Below, in pieces: positions 55,248-63,568 of a DNA stretch of 64,000 bases. Numbering within the stretch: position 1 is the stretch's first letter; every line of letters starts with the position of its first letter. The position numbers and the translations under genes are program-made. This stretch comes from Lachnospiraceae bacterium (GTDB lineage: Bacteria; Bacillota; Clostridia; Lachnospirales; Lachnospiraceae), in assembly GCA_017634065.1 (NCBI GenBank), contig JAGBOC010000010.1, positions 1 through 64,000 on the forward strand, given 5' to 3'. The notes below the pieces were generated by a model that made no database searches, was not told where the DNA came from, and worked only from the letters and a program-made list of their open reading frames with translations.

Positions 55248-56819
55248 CTATGACTCCAATTTTGATTCTACATCAGCAAGTTCCAATCTTGAAAACAAGT
55301 TCTCTTTTTCTTTTGTAACTATAGTGCCATCTTTTATTAAATAGTCTTTCAAATCATTTAACGAAATGTCATTTACTGAAAACATCTCAAGTATTTTTTC
55401 TGAAGTATGTGGCATAAAACAATATATAAGTTTTGCACCTTTACATATGTTTACTGCAAGATTATACAAAACTGTCTTTAATCTATCAGTTTTTGCTTCA
55501 TCTTTCGCAAGTGCCCATGGTTCTGTCTCATCTATATATTTATTGCATCTTCTAAATATGTCAAAAGCACTATCAACAGCATCTTGAAGTTTAAGATCAT
55601 CCATTGACTTTATAGTTTTATCTAGACTTGCATTAACTACACTATATAGGTCTTCATCAAACTTATCACTTACTTTTGCATTCTCAAGTTTTCCATCAAA
55701 GTATTTATTAATCATTGCTATTGTTCTACTTATTAAGTTTCCAAGAACATTTGCAAGGTCTGTATTATATCGCTCTGTAATTAGACTTGGGCTTACAACT
55801 CCATCATTATCATATGGCATCTCATGCAATAAATAAAATCTTACACCATCTACACCAAAAACATCACAGAGCTTATCTGGATATAAAACATTTCCCCTTG
55901 ACTTTGACATTTTAGTACCATCATCTTTTTCAACACTTGCTGCTAAAAGCCATGGATGCCCAAAAACTTTTTTGGGTAGCGGTAGCCCAAGTGACATAAG
56001 GAAAATCGGCCAATAAATTGTATGAAATCTAACAATATCTTTACCAATTACATGTAAATCAGCAGGCCAAAACTTTTTAAATGTATCTGTTTGAGACTCG
56101 GTATCATATCCTACACCAGTTATATAATTGCTAAGAGCATCAAGCCATACATATACTACATGCTTTTCATCAAATGTCACTGGTATGCCCCATTTAAATG
56201 AGGTTCTTGATACACAAAGATCTTTAAGCCCAGGTATTAGGAAATTGTTAAGCATCTCATTTTTTCTACTCTCTGGAACTATAAAATCTGTGCTCTTAAT
56301 ATATTCAATCAACCTATCAGCATATTTTGACATTTTAAAAAAGTATGCTTCTTCATTTGCTTTATATACTTCTCTTCCACAATCTGGACATTTGCCATCT
56401 ACAAGCTGTGCATCAGTAAAAAATGATTCACATGGAGTACAATACCAGCCTTCATATTTGTCTTTATAAATATCTCCTTGCTTATACATTTTTTCAAACA
56501 TATGCTGTATTGCTTTTACATGATCTTCATCTGTTGTCCTAATAAATCGATTATAACTAATGCCTAAAAGATCATAAACTCTTTTTACATCCCCTGCTAT
56601 ATTATCTACAAACTCTTTAGGTGTAACTCCAGCCTCTTTTGCTTTTTTTTCAATTTTTTCACCATGTTCATCTGTACCAGTTAAATAAAACACATCATAT
56701 CCTTGCTCACGTTTAAATCTTGCAATACTATCAGCAAGAACCATATCATAGACATTTCCTATATGTGGTTTCCCAGATGCATATACTATGGCAGTTGTAA
56801 TATAAAACTTGTCTTTCAT
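55248..56819 (-). CDS. metG: Methionyl-tRNA synthetase
   Basis: A class I synthetase that charges tRNA-Met. The HIGH motif is KPHIGNVYD, the zinc-knuckle CTPCESFF...CPDCGREV is present, and the KMSKS loop is KMSKSRGNV. A helical anticodon domain ends the protein at 523 residues, without the C-terminal dimerising tRNA-binding domain that makes many MetRS about 640 long. The ATG at 56819 follows AGGGGAG; the frame runs 19 codons further upstream through a terminator hairpin, without support. Confidence 0.95.
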   Translation of the reverse strand: MKDKFYITTAIVYASGKPHIGNVYDMVLADSIARFKREQGYDVFYLTGTDEHGEKIEKKAKEAGVTPKEFVDNIAGDVKRVYDLLGISYNRFIRTTDEDHVKAIQHMFEKMYKQGDIYKDKYEGWYCTPCESFFTDAQLVDGKCPDCGREVYKANEEAYFFKMSKYADRLIEYIKSTDFIVPESRKNEMLNNFLIPGLKDLCVSRTSFKWGIPVTFDEKHVVYVWLDALSNYITGVGYDTESQTDTFKKFWPADLHVIGKDIVRFHTIYWPIFLMSLGLPLPKKVFGHPWLLAASVEKDDGTKMSKSRGNVLYPDKLCDVFGVDGVRFYLLHEMPYDNDGVVSPSLITERYNTDLANVLGNLISRTIAMINKYFDGKLENAKVSDKFDEDLYSVVNASLDKTIKSMDDLKLQDAVDSAFDIFRRCNKYIDETEPWALAKDEAKTDRLKTVLYNLAVNICKGAKLIYCFMPHTSEKILEMFSVNDISLNDLKDYLIKDGTIVTKEKENLFSRLELADVESKLES

Positions 56820-56840
56820 TTTGCTTCTCCCCTTAATAAA

Positions 56841-56869
56841 TAAAAGAGAACTTTGGGAGTTCTCTTTTA
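56841..56869 (-). terminator. Terminator upstream of metG
   Basis: A 12-bp stem TAAAAGAGAACT / AGTTCTCTTTTA with loop TTGGG (plus-strand reading). On the minus strand the T-rich arm runs into TTTATTTATT. It lies between the lipoprotein stop (56892) and metG and would end the aroD-side transcript. Confidence 0.75.
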
Positions 56870-56891
56870 ATATCATTTGTGATTAATATAA

Positions 56892-57515
56892 CTATTTAAT
56901 TCCATGAACTTGCTTATAAACACTATAATCTACAGGCACGATATCACAGGATACTAATTGAAAATTCTCTTGAAATGTTGCCGTGATACAATACTCAACA
57001 TCATGTTGGTCAATCATACCTGCAAGATCTTTTGCTAAATACTTACCTTCATAACTATCACTATTATCTATTGGCGATGCCAAGTCAACATATCGCACTG
57101 TACCTTTTTTTGTCAATTTCGACTCTGAAGCTCCCGGACCTGCATCTGCAATGACATCCGATTCAGAAATAACTAAATCACAAAATAAAGATGACTCATC
57201 TATAAGACCCATTTCTTTCAATGCTAAATCTACATTATCAGGTGTTAATTCCAACATTTCATAAAAATACTTCTTATATTGTGATACTCCCTCTTTATCT
57301 CTGCCAGTAGGAAAATATATTGGTATTAATACTATAGGAATCGCATTGCTTTCTGAACCTCTTTCAGGATGAACTCCTGGTTCTATTTTCGCAGGATTTG
57401 GATCTGCTCCTACCTCCATCCATTTATGTTTTGTATTCTTTTTACATGAAAAACATGTGAATATTAAAGATACAATCAAACATACATATAATACTTTTTT
57501 AAAACTTTTATTCAT
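56892..57515 (-). CDS. Lipoprotein of unknown function (207 aa)
   Basis: A lipoprotein signal ends in CFSC (about residue 24) followed by Lys/Asn and a Pro-rich linker with PGVHPERGSES. A compact domain (about 60-207) follows, with PIYFPTGRDKEGVSQYKKYF and LTPDNVDLALKEMGLID. The last part vaguely recalls GerMN-like domains, but I cannot support that. Ribosome site AGGAGA. Start 39 bases after aroD. Confidence 0.7.
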   Translation of the reverse strand: MNKSFKKVLYVCLIVSLIFTCFSCKKNTKHKWMEVGADPNPAKIEPGVHPERGSESNAIPIVLIPIYFPTGRDKEGVSQYKKYFYEMLELTPDNVDLALKEMGLIDESSLFCDLVISESDVIADAGPGASESKLTKKGTVRYVDLASPIDNSDSYEGKYLAKDLAGMIDQHDVEYCITATFQENFQLVSCDIVPVDYSVYKQVHGIK

Positions 57516-57554
57516 TTTTGTCTCCTAATATAACAAACTAACCTTATAATTTTA

Positions 57555-58328
57555 TCAATTTTCGCTAATTTTTGCAAGTAATTTACGATATTTCACATAT
57601 TTTTCACGATTCATCTGTCCTAATTCAGTATCAATGTCTTTATAAGCATTTAAAAATACAATTTTGGTATTAGTGTATTCAGGAAAAAGTCTTGAAAGTG
57701 CACCCACCGTTCCCATGGCTATAAAGATAGCATCTTTTCGATTTTTTTTCATAACTTTGATAGAGTTTCGTGCAGTTACCATAAAAGTAAAAAGGTCTTC
57801 TTTGGTGTAGGTTTTAATTGCAAACTTGACAAGATTACCGCTTGATTCTGCCATCTCTGTAAATAGATTCATATATTCATTTTCAAAAAAGATCCTATCA
57901 AATATGTGCATCGACAAAATTATTTTCTTCTTTTTTTTCTTAAATAGCGAATCATAATAAACCTTGTCAATTTTATAAAACTTATATTCAACATCTATAT
58001 AATTAACTTTTGAGTTTAAATATAATTCTTTGATATAAGTGAAATATTTTTCTTTTGGTAAATCAACTTTGCCACCTTCACTCACTGTCCTAATTGTCGC
58101 AATTAATCTTTTACTACTCACATGAGCTTTAATATAATTAATTATTTTTATTATGTCATCTATGCTAAATCCAGCATACAATAAATAATCAAGCCTCAAT
58201 TCTATCAGGCACTTCCTTTCATTATTCAAACTTGCCACTTTCTTAATAAAAGAGTTTTTGTTATCTTCTAAAACAGGATAACAATAAACAAAATTGCCTT
58301 TTAGTTTGATTTTCCCTTCTTTTTCCAT
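57555..58328 (-). CDS. aroD: Type I 3-dehydroquinate dehydratase
   Basis: The third step of the shikimate pathway, by Schiff-base chemistry. The divergent sequence keeps the expected order: IELRLDYL (strand 2), IRTVSEGG, IDVEYKF, the catalytic His in LSMHIFD, the Schiff-base Lys in LVKFAIKTYTKEDL and MGTVGALSRLFPE. 257 residues is normal. It is the only shikimate gene in the window. No ribosome site precedes the ATG at 58328; a TTGCAT-17-TATAAT promoter ends 9 bases before it. Confidence 0.82.
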   Translation of the reverse strand: MEKEGKIKLKGNFVYCYPVLEDNKNSFIKKVASLNNERKCLIELRLDYLLYAGFSIDDIIKIINYIKAHVSSKRLIATIRTVSEGGKVDLPKEKYFTYIKELYLNSKVNYIDVEYKFYKIDKVYYDSLFKKKKKKIILSMHIFDRIFFENEYMNLFTEMAESSGNLVKFAIKTYTKEDLFTFMVTARNSIKVMKKNRKDAIFIAMGTVGALSRLFPEYTNTKIVFLNAYKDIDTELGQMNREKYVKYRKLLAKISEN

Positions 58329-58337
58329 AGCAAAATA

Positions 58338-58366
58338 ATTATAACTAATTTTATAAATTAATGCAA
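58338..58366 (-). promoter_or_regulatory. Promoter for aroD, near-leaderless
   Basis: On the minus strand TTGCAT (58361-58366) and TATAAT (58338-58343) have a 17-base spacer. The -35 box overlaps the last codons of tatD. The ATG is 9 bases past the -10, so the leader would be about 2 bases. Confidence 0.65.
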
Positions 58367-59179
58367 ATTATATACAGTTAAGGCATTGTTATACAATATT
58401 TCTGCAGTTTTTTCGATATCAAGTCCTTTAATTGTTGCTATTTCCTCTATAACAAATCTGATGTTTGATGATTCATTTCGTTCACCCCTATGAGGTACTG
58501 GAGAAAGCCATGGTGCATCTGTTTCTGTTACTATACTTTCAATCGGTATTGCTTCTACAACTTCCTTCAATTTTCTTCCATTCTTAAATGTAACTACTCC
58601 CCCAACGCCTATAAAATATCCAAGATTAATATAATCAAGTGCTGTTTCTTTTTCATATGAAAAACAATGAATAATACCTCTTAATTCTCTTGCATTTTCT
58701 TTTATAGTTTCAAATGTATCTTTACATGCATCTCTTGAATGTACAACTATAGGTAATTTCAATTTTTTAGCTAAACTTATCTCACTAATAAACCACTTAA
58801 TTTGATTTTTGTAATCAGTATCTGTTTTGAAATCACCATGATAATCAAGACCTATCTCTCCAACTGCTAAAGCACTCACCTTATCATCCTTCATAGCAAG
58901 TTCTTCAAGTTCTTTTAAATATTTAACCCCCTCTAAACTTTCAGGGTCATATTTTGGTATCTCATCAGGATAATCTCCTATAGTGAAATAGAATCTTGGG
59001 ATTTCAGCAATACCTGCATATTTAAGCGCCAACTCTTTTTCTTTTTTAGATTCATTTAAACTTGCACCAATAAGTGTGACATCACTTACACCCGTAGCAA
59101 ACATTTTTTTAAATAACTGTTCTCTATCCGAATCATATACTGCATCACTATAATGAGCATGTGTGTCAAAAATCTTCAT
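58358..59179 (-). CDS. tatD: TatD-family metal-dependent DNase
   Basis: 273 residues. Metal-binding FDTHAHYSD is at the N-terminus, VGEIGLDYHGD, VVHSRDA, GIIHCFSYE and the C-terminal ETDAPWLSPVPHRGERNESS complete the TIM-barrel hydrolase signature. TatD proteins have 3'-5' DNA exonuclease activity. The ATG overlaps the preceding TPR gene's stop (ATGA) and has an AGAGGT site. Confidence 0.92.
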   Translation of the reverse strand: MKIFDTHAHYSDAVYDSDREQLFKKMFATGVSDVTLIGASLNESKKEKELALKYAGIAEIPRFYFTIGDYPDEIPKYDPESLEGVKYLKELEELAMKDDKVSALAVGEIGLDYHGDFKTDTDYKNQIKWFISEISLAKKLKLPIVVHSRDACKDTFETIKENARELRGIIHCFSYEKETALDYINLGYFIGVGGVVTFKNGRKLKEVVEAIPIESIVTETDAPWLSPVPHRGERNESSNIRFVIEEIATIKGLDIEKTAEILYNNALTVYNLH

Positions 59180-59991
59180 AAGACCTCTGTTCTCTTTTTC
59201 AATTCTTTCTCATATAAGAAAAACCCATAAAAACCAAAACTACTTGCACATTTTTCGCAAACAAATCTATAATATTCATCATGTGGTGTAGTTTCTAAAT
59301 TAAGTAATTTCCAGGCTGTATTCACATTTTCTTCAATACTTGCACTATATTTTTCATAATCTTCGCTTACATCAGATTTATACTTTGCATATAAAAGATC
59401 AGCATAATTTAAGTATGAAATGGCAGTATCTAATTCTCCATTTTCAATACCCTTCATAATTGATATTGCTTTTTTATAATAATTCTCGGCAGCATCATAT
59501 TGTTTCAAATCAACAGCAGCTAAAGCCATATTATTATAGAGACCAGCAAATAATTTATCATCTTCTTTTAAGTTTTGGTCGTAAACTTCTTTTGCCTTTG
59601 TAAAAAATGACATTGCAGTATTTGGATTTCCGAATGCTTTATATACAGTCGCAACATTTAAGAATATAGTCGCACCACCAACAGTTCTATCAAGCTTTAA
59701 TTCTCTCACAATCTCCAATGCCTTTTCAGCATGAAAAATTGCATCTTCTCTTCTGTTCATCTTTCTTAAAAAGCCCATATATTCATTTTGCAACTCAAGT
59801 TCAGCTTTCTTGTTATTACCATTCTTTGCTTCTACAAGCCAATAATTAATTAGTCTTTCTGCTTGATCAAACTCTTTTTTATCAAAATGCATATCAAGCT
59901 TATACTTTATTCGTTCCATATCAATATTTACTGGATTACCACATGTCGTGCAAGGTTTTACTACAAAATCGTTTTTTTTCATTTCTTCCAT
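59176..59991 (-). CDS. Tetratricopeptide-repeat protein with N-terminal zinc-knuckle-like Cys pair
   Basis: 271 residues from the ATG at 59991 (GAGGTG site). A short N-terminal segment carries CTTCGNP (a CxxC pair); a second pair (CEKCASS) is near the C-terminus, so the two may form one zinc site. Between them are about five TPR-type helix pairs (GGATIFLNVATVYKAFG, AGLYNNMALAAVDLKQY, AISYLNYADLLYAKY). A protein-interaction role is expected. It lies between the DUF4037 nucleotidyltransferase and tatD, overlapping both ends by a few bases. Confidence 0.8.
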   Translation of the reverse strand: MEEMKKNDFVVKPCTTCGNPVNIDMERIKYKLDMHFDKKEFDQAERLINYWLVEAKNGNNKKAELELQNEYMGFLRKMNRREDAIFHAEKALEIVRELKLDRTVGGATIFLNVATVYKAFGNPNTAMSFFTKAKEVYDQNLKEDDKLFAGLYNNMALAAVDLKQYDAAENYYKKAISIMKGIENGELDTAISYLNYADLLYAKYKSDVSEDYEKYSASIEENVNTAWKLLNLETTPHDEYYRFVCEKCASSFGFYGFFLYEKELKKRTEVL

Positions 59992-59998
59992 AATCACC

Positions 59999-61012
59999 TC
60001 AAACTGCCACTAATATATTCATATTTCTTATTTCAATGTTTTTTATCTTATTATTTACTTGATAAGCATATTTCTCAAGATATGTCACATCTTTTTCTAG
60101 AGTCTTATCTATCAATCCATCTGATGCTAGTCTATCAATAAATAGTCTTGATATTAATTCTATATCCCCTTTTATCCTTTCTATCGATGATTTATCATCA
60201 GATACCGATAGTAGATTAATAAGTTTATTTTCAAAAGATTCTTCAACGCATCCATCAGTTTCGGTCTTGCAGGTATTTTGAATATGATTATTAAGACTTA
60301 AATCTTTTGGCCATGACAAGTCTCTTAATGCTCTAAAATCCCATTTATAAAATGGCATATAAACCTCATTTAGTAAAAATACCACATGCATTGTAGCTTT
60401 AACGTATTCATAGATAGCTAATTTTGAAGCGCCAAATTCATTATGTGCTATACACCTTAAGAAATTATACTGTCCAGATTGAGCCATTGTCAAAAGTTCA
60501 CCAGCTATTTTTTTTAATTTAATGTCTTCTGGAAATGTGGCAAGTCGCAATCGGACTTTTTTCATGATGCCACTATCATCCTTCCATATCTCACCATTGA
60601 CAACTTCAGCAAGTGATTCTTCTGGTATGTTTATCCAATCATATATTGATAATTTTCCATCAGGTGTACCTGTCTTTTCATTTAGAAAATCAGAAACTCT
60701 TTTTACTCCCCTGCGATTTCCTCCAACTGGTGACATAGTAGCTCTTGTGAAACCATTATACTCTCTTGGTAGTTTTGAATATGCTCTTTCTAACTTAAAC
60801 TTAATATCATCATTTATATCATCAGAAATGAATATCAAAAACCCTGGATCAAAATCATGGTCTGTTGATATACTGTCATCATAGCCAAAGCATTCTGATC
60901 CTGAACCTACTAATCCAACAGCAATTTTATCAGCAATATCAGGAAATTGTTCTTGCAACATTTGTTTTCCGAATTCATTATAGTATCTTTTTGATATTTC
61001 CAAGCCTTTCAT
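59999..61012 (-). CDS. DUF4037 nucleotidyltransferase-like protein
   Basis: 337 residues. The nucleotidyltransferase fold opens with GLVGSGSECFGYDD and ISTDHDFDPGFLIF, giving the GS motif and a DxD-type metal pair. The C-terminal helical part (about 180-335) contains LLTMAQSGQYNFLRC, as in DUF4037 proteins. The substrate is unknown: it could nucleotidylate a protein, a sugar or an RNA. Its ATG has no ribosome site and lies 7 bases after an extended -10 (61019-61027). Followed by the TPR gene. Confidence 0.8.
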   Translation of the reverse strand: MKGLEISKRYYNEFGKQMLQEQFPDIADKIAVGLVGSGSECFGYDDSISTDHDFDPGFLIFISDDINDDIKFKLERAYSKLPREYNGFTRATMSPVGGNRRGVKRVSDFLNEKTGTPDGKLSIYDWINIPEESLAEVVNGEIWKDDSGIMKKVRLRLATFPEDIKLKKIAGELLTMAQSGQYNFLRCIAHNEFGASKLAIYEYVKATMHVVFLLNEVYMPFYKWDFRALRDLSWPKDLSLNNHIQNTCKTETDGCVEESFENKLINLLSVSDDKSSIERIKGDIELISRLFIDRLASDGLIDKTLEKDVTYLEKYAYQVNNKIKNIEIRNMNILVAV

Positions 61013-61018
61013 AAGTTT

Positions 61019-61027
61019 ATTATATCA
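61019..61027 (-). promoter_or_regulatory. Extended -10 promoter for the DUF4037 gene, predicted leaderless
   Basis: The minus strand reads TGATATAAT and then six bases to the ATG at 61012, so +1 should fall on the A of the start codon. The -35 region is weak, as expected with an extended -10. A short hairpin over the dprA stop (61047-61059) followed by TTTATT may end the upstream transcript. Confidence 0.6.
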
Positions 61028-61057
61028 TAATAAATGGCTATAATAAAGACTAACAGT

Positions 61058-61948
61058 CTAGTTTACTACCCTATAATAGTTGTTTATAGTTGTCTCCACA
61101 AATCCATTTAATTCAAGCGACATTATGGTATTTAGACATTTAGCAACTGGGATTTTAGCTTTTTCAACAATCTGGTCTATATGTAGTGTTTCCATTTTCA
61201 AGATATCATATATGGTTTTCTCAAAGTAGTCGAGAGTTGATATGTCTTTTTCAACTTTCGGTATAAGCCCGTCAACTACAAGCCCAAGATGTTCAAGAAC
61301 ATCATCTACAGATGTAAGTATGTATGCCCCTTGTTTTATAAGATTATTTGTCCCTCGACTTAAACTGTCTCCAACTCTTCCCGGACAAGCAAATATTGTC
61401 TTCCCCTGTTCCAAAGCATAATCAGCAGTTATCAGTGACCCACTCTTGTCCCTTGCTTCAACAACGATAACTATGTCAGAAAGACCAGATATGATTCTAT
61501 TTCGAAGTGGAAAATTATGTGGAAGCGGTGGAGTTCCAATATCTACTTCTGATATGATACCTCCTTCATAGTCAAGTATTCTTTCAAATACATTTGAATT
61601 ATGGGCTGGAAAGCAAATATCTACCCCACAGCCTAATACAGCAAATGTTGGTCGCTCTATTTCAATAGCGCCTATATGACCTGCTGTATCTATCCCCATC
61701 GCAAGACCAGATATGACTTGCACATCATTTAATGATAAAGATTTTGCTAAAGTCTTGGCAAGTGTCGAACCATATTCTGTACAATTACGTGCTCCAACAA
61801 TAGCAACTGTCTTTTTTCTAGGATCAGGTAATTTCCCTCTCACTATTAACTGTTCAGGAGAATCTTTTAATTTCATTAGTTTTTCTGGATATTCATCATC
61901 TCCTTTTTTTATCGTCCTATAATCTATATTGACTTTTAATTTACTCAT
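61058..61948 (-). CDS. dprA: DNA-processing protein DprA
   Basis: It loads RecA on incoming single-stranded DNA in transformation. The Rossmann-like domain (about 30-220) has VGARNCTEYGS, SGLAMGIDTAGH, RNRIISGLSD and ALEQGKTIFACPGR...RGTNNLI. The C-terminal winged helix (about 235-295) is present. The N-terminal SAM domain of larger homologues is missing, so 296 residues. The ATG at 61948 has GAGG upstream; a longer frame from 61960 overlaps it and the comM stop. Confidence 0.93.
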   Translation of the reverse strand: MSKLKVNIDYRTIKKGDDEYPEKLMKLKDSPEQLIVRGKLPDPRKKTVAIVGARNCTEYGSTLAKTLAKSLSLNDVQVISGLAMGIDTAGHIGAIEIERPTFAVLGCGVDICFPAHNSNVFERILDYEGGIISEVDIGTPPLPHNFPLRNRIISGLSDIVIVVEARDKSGSLITADYALEQGKTIFACPGRVGDSLSRGTNNLIKQGAYILTSVDDVLEHLGLVVDGLIPKVEKDISTLDYFEKTIYDILKMETLHIDQIVEKAKIPVAKCLNTIMSLELNGFVETTINNYYRVVN

Positions 61949-61956
61949 AACATACC

Positions 61957-63498
61957 TCAACTATATATTTTATCTTCAAGACTTCTATAATTACATGCTT
62001 CTACTAAATGCTCTACTTTAATGGTATCAGACTTTGCCATATCAGCTATCGTTCTCGCAACTTTTAGAACCTTATGATATGTTCTTGCTGAAAGTTTTTT
62101 TACATTGAAAATCTTGCGAAGATACTCCTGCTCTTTATCGCCAATTTTGCAATACTTCTTAATTTCTTTTGTCGTCATTTGAGAATTAAACTTGATGTTT
62201 TTATAACACTTAAATCTTTCCTTTTGAATATCTCTACATTCTTCAACTCTCTTTCTAATCACTTCAGACTTTTCCCCACCATCACTTGTACCACTTAACT
62301 CGTTAAACTTAATTGGTGAACTTTCTACACATATGTCAATTCTTTCAAGTATCGGTTTGCTAATACTTCTCTGATACCGCTCTATCGCAACCTCACTACA
62401 GTTACACTTATTTCTATCAGGAAAATGACCACAGGGGCAAAGGTTCATCGCTGTCACGAGCATAAAATTCGCCGGATAGCAATAGGAGCCCTGAAGTCTT
62501 GAAATTGTGATTGACTTCTCTTCCAAAGGTTCCCTTAATGTTTCTATCGCCATTTTAGAGAAATGCGGTAACTCATCAAGAAATAAAACCCCATTAGATG
62601 CAAGTGAAATCTCACCTGGTCTTGGATAAATGCCACCACCTATCAAACTCGTAACTGAAATTGAATGATGCGGATTTCTAAATGGTCGTGTCGTCATTAG
62701 TGTTTTATTTCGAAGTTCTCCTGCAACAGAATATACCTTCGTAATCTCTATTGCTTCATCAATAGATAATTCTGGCATAATAGTTGGAATTCGTTTTGCA
62801 ATCATAGTTTTTCCTGTACCTGCTGAACCAGATATGATTATATTATGAAATCCAGCCACTGCAACTTCACATGCTCTTTTTAAGAAAGATTGACCACTCA
62901 CATCTGAAAAATCTAAAAAATAATTATTAATCTCATTAATTTTTTCAAACTTTGGTCGTGGATAATTCTTAAATCTTTCTTCACTTTCCAAAAGATACAA
63001 GAGTTCTTTCAAACTTTCTACTGAAATGATATCAAGTCCATCAACTACTAATGCTTCTTGCTCATTTTCTCTCGGGACAACGACTCCTTTTATGCCTTGA
63101 TTTTTAAGTCCTGAAACCATTGAAAGTATGCCACGAACTCCAACGATCTCTCCACTCAAATTCAATTCACCTATAAATGCATACTCTTCAATCAAAGAAA
63201 TGACTTTTTTGTTAATCATTTCAAGACTTTTAAGAATTGCAACTGCTATAGGCAAATCAAAAGCAGTCCCATCTTTTCTAATGTCTGCTGGGGCAATATT
63301 AATTGTTACTTTTTTTGCTGGGATTTCAATATTAGAGTTTTTAAGAGCTGTGCGGACGCGATCGGACGCTTCTTTTACAGAACTTGTAAGGTTCCCAACC
63401 ATAGAAAAATTAGGTAACCCATTGCTACTATCAGCTTCTACATAAGTGAGTACTCCGTTTATACCCCTTATGGTTTCACATAAAACTTTTGAATACAT
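61957..63498 (-). CDS. comM: ComM/YifB family AAA+ ATPase
   Basis: A Mg-chelatase-like helicase that aids branch migration in transformation. An N-terminal Lon-like domain (about 20-165) is followed by Walker A GSAGTGKTMIAK, Walker B GVLFLDELPHF, a zinc-binding CPCGHFPDRNKCNC loop and a C-terminal lid domain (KLSARTYHKVLKVARTIAD). 513 residues is standard. It precedes dprA. The ATG has AAAGGTG; a promoter with an extended -10 is at 63530-63538. Confidence 0.94.
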   Translation of the reverse strand: MYSKVLCETIRGINGVLTYVEADSSNGLPNFSMVGNLTSSVKEASDRVRTALKNSNIEIPAKKVTINIAPADIRKDGTAFDLPIAVAILKSLEMINKKVISLIEEYAFIGELNLSGEIVGVRGILSMVSGLKNQGIKGVVVPRENEQEALVVDGLDIISVESLKELLYLLESEERFKNYPRPKFEKINEINNYFLDFSDVSGQSFLKRACEVAVAGFHNIIISGSAGTGKTMIAKRIPTIMPELSIDEAIEITKVYSVAGELRNKTLMTTRPFRNPHHSISVTSLIGGGIYPRPGEISLASNGVLFLDELPHFSKMAIETLREPLEEKSITISRLQGSYCYPANFMLVTAMNLCPCGHFPDRNKCNCSEVAIERYQRSISKPILERIDICVESSPIKFNELSGTSDGGEKSEVIRKRVEECRDIQKERFKCYKNIKFNSQMTTKEIKKYCKIGDKEQEYLRKIFNVKKLSARTYHKVLKVARTIADMAKSDTIKVEHLVEACNYRSLEDKIYS

Positions 63499-63529
63499 AC
63501 ACCTTTTTCAAGTGTCCGCTACACTCACA

Positions 63530-63538
63530 ATTATAGCA
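63530..63538 (-). promoter_or_regulatory. Extended -10 of the comM-dprA promoter
   Basis: The minus strand reads TGCTATAAT, giving a leader of about 25 bases with the comM ribosome site. It forms an inverted repeat with the divergent promoter at 63554-63562. Confidence 0.7.
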
Positions 63539-63553
63539 TATATTTTGTAAAAA

Positions 63554-63562
63554 TGCTATAAT
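63554..63562 (+). promoter_or_regulatory. Extended -10 of the activase promoter, predicted leaderless
   Basis: The plus strand reads TGCTATAAT and then six bases to the ATG at 63569. No ribosome site precedes the ATG. The -35 position of each divergent promoter falls on the other's -10. Confidence 0.65.
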
Positions 63563-63568
63563 ATATAT

